64,000 bases of DNA from Trebouxia sp. TZW2008 (lineage: Eukaryota > Chlorophyta > Trebouxiophyceae > Trebouxiales > Trebouxiaceae). Positions 35,452 to 45,562 of the stretch are shown here, piece after piece. The notes below the pieces were generated by a model. It worked only from the letters and a program-made list of their open reading frames with translations. It made no database searches and was not told the DNA's origin. Made by a program: the position numbers and the translations under genes. How positions within the stretch are numbered: position 1 is the stretch's first letter; each line of letters opens with the position of its first letter. The DNA lies in assembly GCA_002118135.1 (NCBI GenBank), contig BDIU01000290.1:1-64000 (forward strand), written 5' to 3'.

Positions 35452-35958
35452 TCAATCTGGTTTGCTTCGTGAAGCACTGCGAATACTTTGCGCTCCAACA
35501 GTAGTGCCTCTGCTATGCGTCCCAAGTGACTCCCCACGTAACGCTGCTTCATATCGATCTTCAGTGCGGTCCTTGTTTTCAAACTCACCCAGCAAGACAG
35601 CTAGCCGCTGCCTGTTAGCCTTGGCAAGGCTCTGCAGGGATACAGCAAGACCTCAATGTCTGTCCAAGAATCTTGGCTTTGCCTGGTGTTGCAGGCATGC
35701 ACTATCCCTGCTTTATCAGCTTCATCATCTTTACAGTCTCACCTCATGATGGAATGTTTGGCGACCCTTCAGCTGTGCTTGCAGCGCCAGATCTCGCTTG
35801 CGTGCCACCTCAGGGTTTGTACCCCACATGACAGCTTTGCCAAGACCATAAGGAACCACAAAGCATGCAGCTGCAAAGCTGGCGTAGAAGACAGGCGACT
35901 GCTTTGTTTTGGAAACAATCTTCCGCCAGAGTGGGCTTTTCTCAAATACCCAAGCCAT
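35452..35958 (-). CDS. Small single-pass membrane protein, probably mitochondrial
   Basis: Two exons (35743-35958 and 35452-35631) joined in phase 0 encode 131 residues, from MAWVFEKSPLWRKIV to a basic/Ser-rich end (SIRSASRSKPD, stop TGA). One hydrophobic segment lies at about residues 21-45 (YASFAAACFVVPYGLGK), flanked by basic residues; the rest is charged and helical (ARKRDLALQAQLK). I do not recognise a family; the size and shape resemble accessory subunits of respiratory complexes, which is inference. It starts 33 bp after the stop of the CHCH gene on the same strand, too close for separate promoters, so it is probably the second cistron of one mRNA. An internal GGTGAGT (near 35585) could be an alternative donor. 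Confidence 0.75.
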
Positions 35959-35991
35959 GTTGCAGCTGGATGAACTGAAGTCTTGATGTGA

Positions 35992-36307
35992 TCACTTGGA
36001 GCTGTCCTCCTTGCCTTGTGCAGGCTTCTTGCCGGAAGTCTCCTCGTCAGGCAGCAAGCTGAATTTCACAACTTTCTGCACCATATCAGTATTGGGTGAG
36101 CCGAATCCTCCCGGTGAGCTTGAGCTACCGAGGGAATTGCTGTCCTACCTTTTTCTCAATGCAGGCTCGTAGCTTCTGTAGCAACGGTTTGCACTTAGCC
36201 TCGCTGTATTGCTTGCTTGCAACGCAGTTCAGCAACGCTGAGGCTTCGATGCCACAGGCAAACCCAGGCTCAGCAGATGGTGAGTCTCCCTCTTTCTCGC
36301 TGGACAT
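35992..36307 (-). CDS. Twin CX9C (CHCH) protein, probable mitochondrial intermembrane-space protein
   Basis: Two exons, 36149-36307 and 35992-36075, joined in phase 0 encode 80 residues starting MSSEKEGDSPSAEPGF. Cysteines fall at 18, 28, 39 and 49: CGIEASALLNC and CKPLLQKLRAC, an exact twin CX9C pair, as in Cox17/Cox19/CHCHD-type proteins that fold by oxidation in the intermembrane space. The C-terminal tail (DEETSGKKPAQGKEDSS) is hydrophilic. Which family member it is cannot be settled. A longer upstream in-frame start exists at 36460, but the chosen ATG gives a normal-sized protein. The next gene begins 33 bp downstream. It is head to head with the cyclophilin gene. Confidence 0.85.
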
Positions 36308-36524
36308 CAGCCGATCAGAGCAACGCCGTTGCGGCAGGAAGTGCGCAGTGTCGCAGCTGAAAGGTTCGCGCGAAGCTTTACTAACTTTTAGTGATCTCGC
36401 GTTTAAGCGAAACTGCCAAAATTGGCAATCGCACCAATGTCCTATCCTGACTACAGCCATGCAAGCTCGAATAATTGCTTGACGCGACCTGCGTCAACCT
36501 GGTATAGCGAATCGGTGCGCAGCA
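36308..36524. promoter_or_regulatory. Short divergent promoter, CHCH / cyclophilin
   Basis: 217 bp between the two starts. It contains the perfect palindrome TTCGCGCGAA near 36366 and an inverted repeat GCCAA-AA-TTGGC near 36415, both plausible factor sites in so compact a promoter; no TATA box seen. Role inferred from position. Confidence 0.45.
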
Positions 36525-39500
36525 ATGGCGAACTGTCTTAGCGGATCTCTGTCCCTGACACAGACCGGTCCCTCAAACCGGCTGAGAAGCAGCAAACATG
36601 CGTTCACTGAGCAGCGTGGACCGGCACGCCTGTCGCACCGCAAATTGCAGGAACACCGCATTTGCTGCGCAGCTCGTGATGGAAGCTCTACAGAGGTACG
36701 GGCATAGTGCGCCTGAAAGCTTATTTTGGTGCTGGAACGATAATCAGGACCATCGCGTTGCTGTGTTGCAGACAAGTGGGGTGCTAAATGCCATCCGCAA
36801 CTGCGCTTTCGGGCTTGCAGCAGCCGCTGCAGTGGCCTTGCCAGCGACCATGATGCCAGCGCCGGTACGACGTTCTCGCAGGGTGTTGATCAGTCCTGCA
36901 TCCGCAGTCAGTGACTCAGCTTTTGAACCGCTGTCCTACAGATTGTCCCAAGCGCTGAGGCCAAAGCACTGCTAGATAGGGAGCCTGTCAAGAACGCACG
37001 AGCTCTGCTGCGTTATGCGCTACCAATCGACAACAAGTATGCAAGGCAGATGCAGGTGGGACAGCACACTCAGCAATAGCATCATATTGCTTGCACTTGC
37101 AGCTTGCATCACTGCAGCGAACCCGCGTTGCACACCACCCTGGTGCACACTCTTGCGTCAAAGATGTCAGCCTCAAGAGATTGAGTTGTTACATGCAGAG
37201 GGAACTAGAAGGCATCAGCGAGTCACTTCGAATCCCTGGCAGCAAGTCTTTGGGGCCTGTTGCCAAGGTGAGTCCACAAAGCTCACAACAATAATCACCA
37301 AGGCAAGGCACGCATTCTGTGCTTATTCCGCTGATGCCTGTGACATCAATCACAAGGCATTCATGATGTGCTGAGGCTAAGCTGTTTTTTGTGCAGGCTT
37401 TCAGAAAGGCTGAGAGTGTGTTGGGTAACAACAAGCAAGCCATCATTGCTGACTTTGCACCAGATCACAAGGTAAAGCCTCACATCAACCTCTGTCTCAA
37501 AGCTTGATAGAAACACTGTCAAAGTGGCAGTGTCGACCAGTCTGGCTGATGTGTCACACCCCAATAGCAGCAATTCTGACAATGATCAGCATTCAATGCT
37601 GCATCACTGGGCATGGGCTAAATATTGACAGACTTCCAACAATGGACAGCATGGTACTGACATCATGCATACACAACACATTTGGTAACAGGGAACTTTG
37701 CAGACACTGCTGAGCATGCAAGTGACGTTTCGTGCATTGTGCATGCCGCATTCTGGATTTTGCAACTGGACTATGAAATTTTCTGAGTGCACAGTGAGGT
37801 TGAGCAAACGGGCGTATTGCAGTCTGTTTGTGATGTGCATGCCCACATCAGAAGATCAAATTCGCTGGTTGTAGCAATGCTGCTGGCGCCCAGCAGCAGG
37901 AATGGAACAGACAGCACCAGCAGCCTTGCACATTTTCTGTTGCCAGGGGCTGCTTTAGCAAAACATGGCATTTGCTTGTGTTGCAATTGACCACACACTG
38001 TATGTGTGCAATAGCAAGAAGGCATGAGGAAGCTGCAGCTCAGTGCTTGCAAGCTTCACAGCCAAGGAGCAGGCTAACATGGAAGCTCAACTGCAGTCCT
38101 GTACACGCACACTTGACTGCAGTTGGACTGCTCATTTGCCTGCTTCTTGGTTTTCAAGCTAGCTGGCATGGCAGCTGGAGGATGTCATGTTCTCCACTTT
38201 GAAGATGTTGTGTGTCCATATGTTCCATTTGTGCTACAGCAAGAAGGCATGAGAAGGCTGCAGTTCAATGCTTGCTAGCTTCACAGCCACAAAGCAGACC
38301 AATGCGAGATTGTGCCTGCTCTGTGGCCGTCAAGCTAGCTGACATTGCACTTGAAGGCTGCTCTGAAGCTTGCAGTTGTACTAAAGAGGTGTGTCAATAT
38401 CAGACAGCGTCATCATGCCATGGCAAAACCTTTGCAGGCTTGGCACTTTGGAGTTTGGTCTTACCTGCTTAGAACTGAGGCTCAGGATTGTGAATTGCAT
38501 GCTTGGCTTGTCATGCCAGGTGTGCTGCTACATCCAGCACGTGGGTTGTTGGTGTGTAGGGCAATGCGCTTCACGTTTGCTGCACAAGCAAGTCAGCTCA
38601 AGGAGCAAGTGATTTTTGCCCAAATCCTGTCTCACCTGGCAAGCTTGTTCAGAGACATCATACTACGGAGTCGTTGTCAATGCGGATTCAACATCAGACA
38701 TGACACTGTCATTCCAGATCAGTTGAGGCTGACCTGCATTACACACAGCATGCATTCAGAGAGATGCCAGCCTCTTCAGACACCAATGAGCAGATGGGAC
38801 GATTTAACACAAAAGCAAACACATTCGTTGGTTGGGGGCAACAAGTACTGTTTGGCCCCCAACAAAAGAGCAAAAAGAGGTGTTTGATGTGCAGGATGAA
38901 GGGCTGAAGGCCATTCAAAACTTGGAGGCAGCCTTCAAGGAATGCGACAGGGTGGTAGAGACAGGGGACAAGCAGGCAGTGCCCTCAGCGCAGCAAAATG
39001 CCCTGACCTATGTGGGGCAGATTGAGGAGGCCATGATGAAGGGCTTCCCCTTCACCGTGCCCTCACAGTATGACAACCTGCCCCAATTAAAGGTACGCAG
39101 TTTGACGCGCTTAAACAGTGATTTCTCGATGTGACCTTGAACCCCAGGAAACTGTCCCTACATTAAATTGTCCTTAGTCCGACGAAGCTTTGCACTTTAA
39201 ATGCAAGGATGGGTTCCCAACGACAGTGTACTCAACAATGCCCTGAATTTGCGTGTTCTTAGACAATGACATCACCGTACGTCAGGTCTGCTCCAGCTGC
39301 TTGAACTCAATCACAAGCGTTGCTCACTAGCGTAGCAATGCATGAATAATGCTCTTGCTGCCAAATCTTCACAGACCGGTTGCTAGACTTCTGAAGCTGA
39401 TTCTATAGCAGCCAACCATGAGCACTGACAGGATAGTAGTGCTACTACTGTTCCCTTGCTCCCAGGCCGACGCTTCCCAGACAGGCTGTATGTCAGTGAT

Positions 39501-41755
39501 GCTGAAGCTGATACGTCAGCAGCCATCCATGAGAAAGGCCCGCTGGCAACATAGCAGTGCTATTACTGTTCTCTTGCTGCCAGATCAAACCGTTGTTGAT
39601 AGGCTGTATGTCAAGAGTACTGAGGCTGATTTTCTGGCAAACAGTCACAAGCAATGCTCCACTGAAGACGCAGCACCACCTTTGCTGCCTTCTTGCTGCA
39701 ACATCACAGCTTCATAGATGCCTGCTGGCTTCTCTAGATTTGTGCTTTCACAGGGGTGGAGAGGTAGCCAACAATGCCTTGCACTGATAGCATAGCCATG
39801 CATAGGCTGAGCAAGGCCTGCAGAAAACACAGCAATGCTTTTGCTGCCAGCTTGCTGCTGGATCAGATTGTCACAGAGTCATGTATGTTGACTTCTCTGC
39901 GATTGTAGGTTTGAAGCCTTTTGATGCTCTGGGCTTTGCCTATCCCCACAAATCAAAAACGCCCTCAAAAAGCCAAAAACACCTGAACCTACATATGATT
40001 TGCATGTGTTTGCAGGGCCGAGCCTACCTTGAAGCTAGAATCAAGCTGAAGGAGAAGAGGTATAACAATGTGGGTGGTGGCATCATGAAGATTGTGGTTG
40101 ATGGCTACAATGCGCCGGTGACAGCTGGCGCCTTTGTGGACCTTGTGGAGAAGAAGTGGTACGATGGCATGGAGGTCCAGCGAGCTGATGGGCTTGTGGT
40201 ACAAACTGGCAGACCAGAAGGCGATGTGAGTAAACACTGACTCTTGCAACATAATTATGCGCGTGTGTTTTGTTTCCATCTAAAATGGCGCCCTTGTGGA
40301 TCTGGTGGTGGAGAAGAAGACTTGCGATGGCATGGAGGTCCAGCGAGCAGATGGACTTGCAGTGCAGACTGGCAGACCTGAAGACGACGTGATTTCGTTA
40401 TTTGGATCATACATTCATTCTTTGGGTCATACATTGATTCTGGGGTCGATGTCAGACCCTGCTGAACCCTTTTGTTATCTGCTGCTGACATCTAACATGA
40501 TGTTAGCGCGCTTGCCAGATCAAGTTCTAATAAGAGGTTCTGGTTGCCAATGGCTGTGACAGTAACAGATTCTGTTTGAACGGTGCATGCATGGGACGTC
40601 CTGAATTCTTTGTGGTGACAGAGTTGTCATGGCCAGCTTGACATCAGGCTGAAGCCCTTGACCTGCTCTGCTCCAGTACCAAATGCTCTTTTGCTTCTTG
40701 TGACAGCCTGTTAATTGTGGCTTGTGACAGTGTCGAAATCTGCATATGCTTTGCAGGATGAGGGTTACAGGGACCCTAACACCAAGGAAATCAGGAGGGT
40801 TCCTTTTGAGATCATGGTTGCAGGCGACAAGGTCCCAATTTACGAGGAAACCCTGGAAGATGTGCGCAGATTCAATGAAGACCCTGCTCTACCCTTCAAT
40901 GCTTTTGGGACCCTAGCTTTGGCCAGGGCTGAGTTTGATGCTAACTCTGGCTCCAGCCAAGTCTTCTTCTTGTTGAAGGTATGTTGAGTCATCATCAGCA
41001 ATTCAAATCCTGACCGAAATGGGCTCTGCTAGTCATTGCATCACACATTCCTAGGCAATCAATTACATGTCTAATGTGGCGTCTGAGTCAAGCATTGACC
41101 AGAAGCTGACAAGGTTGGAAAGAACAGACAGGCATCTTGCTGAAAAGCTTGCCCTACAGACAAGAGCATCAACATTCAGCATCAGCGCCAACTCTGCTCT
41201 GCTGCAGGCCACAGGCACGCGCAACCTTGCCGCCACAGTGCAAGAATCTGCTGATCTTTGCCCCTCCCCTGGACTCAAAGCCTGATCTGCTTCTGACACT
41301 GTGACTGCATGCTTCGTCAAGCATTTGCAGCTGACTCATCTGTTCTGCTTACTCAGACCTCACAGAAAGGACAAAGGACAGCAGCATGTTCTCAGAGACC
41401 ATCATATGATCGCAGATGATTTGTTTGTTTGACAAAGCAATCCCTGTGCCGGGCAATATGACAGGATCCAGGAACAGCCTGAAATTGCTCACCCAGTGAT
41501 TAAGTGACATTTGCGTCCCAGGCTGCGCTCAGAACTTGTGATTGTGAATTGCTGTCGCAGGAGTCTGAGCTGACACCAACAGGAGCAAACCTGCTTGATG
41601 GCAGATATGCTGTGTTTGGCTATGTTGTTGACGGCGCTGACCTGCTACAAGAGTGCCAAGTAGGAGACACATTTGAGTACATTAAAGTGACAGACGGCGG
41701 TCAATTCCTGGTACAGCCAGTGCCACACCCAAAAAGCAGCTCAGGCACAATCTGA
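36525..41755 (+). CDS. CYP37: Thylakoid-lumen cyclophilin-type PPIase, CYP37-like
   Basis: Nine exons, all phase 0: 36525-36695, 36772-36882, 36942-37055, 37199-37267, 37397-37471, 38895-39092, 40016-40225, 40757-40978, 41561-41755; 454 residues. The N-terminus has a Ser/Arg-rich plastid transit region, then an Ala-rich hydrophobic stretch ([15 protein letters not shown]) as expected for lumen import. A helical region follows ([14 protein letters not shown]), as in the CYP38/TLP40 group, then the cyclophilin-like domain: [61 protein letters not shown]. The run PFNAFGT...[17 protein letters not shown] is what points to CYP37 rather than CYP38. The donor of exon 2 (36883) is the least certain site. 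CYP37/CYP38 proteins help photosystem assembly; catalytic isomerase activity is uncertain. Confidence 0.85.
38010..38330. repeat. Two-unit ~227-bp tandem repeat in the cyclophilin intron
   Basis: AGCAAGAAGGCATGAGGAAG followed by CTGCAGCTCAGTGCTTGCAAGC (from 38014) recurs as AGCAAGAAGGCATGAGAAGG... (from 38241). The 1.4-kb intron 37472-38894 otherwise shows nothing I can name. Confidence 0.65.
39330..39640. repeat. ~115-125-bp tandem rep in the cyclophilin intron
   Basis: Units with GCTGAAGCTGAT...CAGCAGCCA(A/T)CCATGAG...AGTGCTA(C/T)TACTGTTC...CAGGCTGTATGTCA, best seen at 39411-39525 and 39526-39640, with a partial unit before. Intron sequence; no exon similarity noticed. Confidence 0.6.
40287..40394 (+). 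repeat. Tandem copy of the cyclophilin exon 7 tail
   Basis: Repeats 40127-40234 at an offset of 160 bp, encoding [18 protein letters not shown] and [13 protein letters not shown] against [17 protein letters not shown] and [13 protein letters not shown]. The splice donor GATGTGAGT of the real exon is GACGTGATT here, so it looks silenced. Confidence 0.8.
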
Positions 41756-42602
41756 CGGCCACATCACTGGATGTCGCTAGTTCCTCACATGTAGTCTTCA
41801 ATCAACTTGAAGTCTTGCTAATCACTGTCTGCCAGTCAGTGACACCACAGTTGTGCACCGTCGTTCAGGCCACTTGTTTGCTGGCTGCATGCTTCAGTTT
41901 GAGCAGGCCAGGGCGTTCTTCAGTATGTTGACTGTTGGTCATGACAGGCCAACCAAATTTGCTTCAGTGACAGATGGTCCCCTCAGCCGTATGCGGCTTT
42001 GATGCACCTATTGCAATGTCGCCGTTGGATACCGTGTATTGTCTAACATCGCACTACAAGATATAGACACAAAGCATTCGCGTCCTGTCCGCCTGCAAAA
42101 TCTCGTGCATTTAATTTACGTAATTTACTTGCGAAGGCAAACGCAAACTTGACAAGCACAGCGGGGGCTTGTAGCCACCAGACGTCAGAAAACGGCAGCT
42201 CTTGCAAGTACAAAATGAGCCTTTAATACGAAAACAGGCTTCAAATGTCAGCCAAATACAATCTTAGCATCATACCGATGGCATGCAAATGGCAGTACTG
42301 TCACAGATACTCTCATACCCAAGTGACCTCTGGGTCTCAAATGTCAGGGCTGCGCAGAAGACGATCACTGCACGCACCATGCCAACACATATGTTACTTC
42401 ATACACAGACAGCAGCTGTTTGTGCCTGCTATAGCTTCACTGCTTTCATGAACTCAGCATTGCAATCCGTTCTGCATGTTTGTGAGCACATATGTCGCAT
42501 GCATGCCTGACATGGGGCTGCATGAGCAGTCACCAACATATAGAAAAGTAAAACCAGCTAGGAAAGTGCAACCATATAGGGAAGTACAAGCTTTCATTTG
42601 GC
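41756..42602. other. Convergent intergenic region, no gene seen
   Basis: 847 bp between the stops of the cyclophilin (plus) and the aminopeptidase (minus). Contains only short open frames; it should hold both 3' UTRs. An AT-richer patch with TTTAATTTACGTAATTTAC lies at 42110-42130. Confidence 0.5.
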
Positions 42603-45197
42603 CTAGCTTGCTGATTGCAACCACTGACAAACTTGCTCTGCGTTGGACTGGAGCCATTGCATGTTGGCCTGTATGCTGTCAATGCCATTATCAAAGTAGC
42701 TGCGCTCTGACAGATACTGCTTGTGTGCCTCATACAACTGGTTGACCTGCGTATACAAGTCACAGATGTGGCTGGTACTGAATGCACAGGAACTAAACAG
42801 CAGCAGACTTCACTTTATTGTACAGCATGACAGCGGGAGTAGCCGCATTTGAAGCAGGACATACAGTAGCCGAGAGCTGATCATTCGGCCAACTCATGGG
42901 CTAGACAGAACTGCAGAGCATACACAAAACAGAAATAATCTCAGGTGTGAACAGGGCATTTATGCATGGCAGCAACCTAGCGATGCCAGCTGCATGTCGC
43001 ATGAGCTCCAGCAAGCACAAGCAGTTCATTGCCAGAATGGCGCATGCTACGAGACACAGCGCTGAACAGACTCTGCAAATCATGTCCATTGTCAAGGACA
43101 TGTCCAACTGTGTCCAATGTAGAGCATCTGTGCTGATTTGCATAGCACGCGCATGCGATTTTGATGCTCTTGAGCCAAAAAATGCTGGGGAAACGCGGTT
43201 CTGCAACACATGAACTGGCAAAGCATCAACAGTTGCTGAGCTTGCACCAACTCCATCTTTGAAAAAAGCGGAAGCTAAGGCTGCCATGACGCTTGAGTGT
43301 TGTCTGATCAACCTGTGCTTGAGTAGCAACGTTTAAATGCATGCGCAGCTGATCAACACGTCCAATGCGAGGCATGAATGCTCCGTCACGTCTGTCCAGC
43401 GTCAGTGCAACACCATGAAGGTGCATCAGCCCTAAGGCACAGCTGAGTTATGGGTTTAGCGTTAGGGTTCACCTCATCAATCTGTGATTGTATGGCAAAG
43501 TGTGAGGCAATGCTCTGCGTAGCTTTGCCCATGATGCGGCTGGCTTCATTGTCGCCGCCCAACTTCCTGTACAACGCCATCCAATTCCTGCAGCACATCT
43601 CTAGTCAGTACCGCACTTTGAGCTAATTTGCCTTTTCCACAGACAACCTTATCTGGCTAGCTTTGTCGTTGCCGCCCAACTTCCTGTATAGGGCCATCCA
43701 GCTCCTGCAGCACAAATGTACTCAGTACTGCACATTGGACTGCAAGGGAGGATTGCCTGCCCGTTACTAGGAACCTTGTTGAAGTTACTCCAAGTTGGGC
43801 ATTTGCGTTTTATAGTCTGCTAAGCCTTTTGGCAGTGCTGCACAAAGCGTCCAGAACAAAGCGGACCAATCCAATCGTGACATTTAGTCAACACTGCGTT
43901 TGGGCACAGATGATCAAGTCCAGCTGAAAGCACAAAATAACCAGAGCTATCTGCTATAGGTAAGCACCTGGAGCTACAAGCATTGAAAGCCACGGATACA
44001 ATGACATGGATTGCAAACACATTGCTGCACAGGGGTTTGATGAAACGCGCAGACATTGTGTGTTGAACAAGATGAGATTGTCTTGCTAGTCAACCTGTGA
44101 AAATATCCCAGGCAGCGTAGGCAGCTGTATTCAAGCAGACAGCCACACAGACAGCAGGTTTCTGAGGCTGTATTGAAAAGAAAGTTTCGGAACACACAAA
44201 TGCATTGCATTCATAGACTGGGACTCACTCTGTGAAAAAGTCCGAGGCAGCATGGGCAGCGGTGTTTGAGCGCACAGCCACTCCAGATAGCACATTGTCA
44301 AAAACACCTTGAACAGCAAATGTGAAAGAATGCTATACTCACTCTGTGAAAAAGTCCCAGGCAGCATGAGCAGCGGTGTTTGAACGCACGGCCACTCTAG
44401 AAAGCAAACTGAGGGCGTCTTGAGAGCGCACAGATGGCTCCAGAACCATCTCTAGAGTGCGCTGCCGCAGGGTTGTATTCCTGGCATAGGCCAGTGCATA
44501 CATGTTGCGCTCTTTCTCTGATGGATCAATTGCCTACAAGAAGCGGAATTGAGTGCTTTAATGCTGTTCTCCTGCACACGGTAGTCACAATCTCCCTAGC
44601 AAACATGTACAGGATGAGATGTATGCATTTGACGCTTCTGGTGTCATCGTACCTGAAGACATGTGCACAGCACAAGGCTACGTGTTCTGGAAGCACTTCT
44701 AGCATGGACACCAATACAGGCAGCGACTGAAGCATTGCTGTGGGATGTCAATCCAGCAGAGCGGTTTGCGCAGCTGATGCATGCTGTTTGCTTTTGCACA
44801 TAGTCTTCTCTATCATCCACCGCGAGATAACGAAAGAAAACAGTAAAAGACAGCTGGCAGCCAGCATCTGCCAGGCATCTTTTTGACTTACGTCCAGGTA
44901 CAGTTGGCGCATGATGTCATAGCTGGCAGCCCCGCCATTGGCCACGGCTTGTGTGTACACCAGCTCCCGCACATCTGGATCAATGCCCAGAACGTTGTTG
45001 GCGTTGTCCTGCAAACACTTGTCATGCTCACACTCAACACACAAAACAGATCACACAAGAATTCGTGTCACCTTTTGCTGTGCTGCAGCTGCATAGCCAA
45101 ACTTTGTCAAACTCAACTGAGAGCTGCAGAGGCAGCGTTTTAATGTCATGGGCGCAAATCATCAACAATTGTGACAGCATGTGCTGTTGCTGTCTGA

Positions 45198-45230
<33 letters not shown>

Positions 45231-45529
45231 TTGTGAAAGGCCAACGAGTTTGCACTGGGTCAGCATGAAAGCATTGACTGCGGCTGCAGCAACCCATGCA
45301 AGGCATCATACTGGCCCCAGTGCAAAAGTGCTGGTCACTCAAAACAGCAGCAGACCTGGAAATTGTGAATGGCATTGCCAGCAGCAGAAGCATCCATGGG
45401 AACATTGACGGAAGCACAGTCAGCAGCAGCAGCAATAGCGACAACACTTGACAGCAGCAGCATTGCTAGCAGCAGCAGCAGCAGCAGCAATTGCAACAAC
45501 CACTGACAGCAGCAGTAGCAGTAGCAGCC

Positions 45530-45562
<33 letters not shown>

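Noticed and set aside
43445..43475. TTTAGCGTTAGGGTT as telomere repeat
   Set aside because: Only a loose resemblance; the units are not perfect, unlike 24622-24645.
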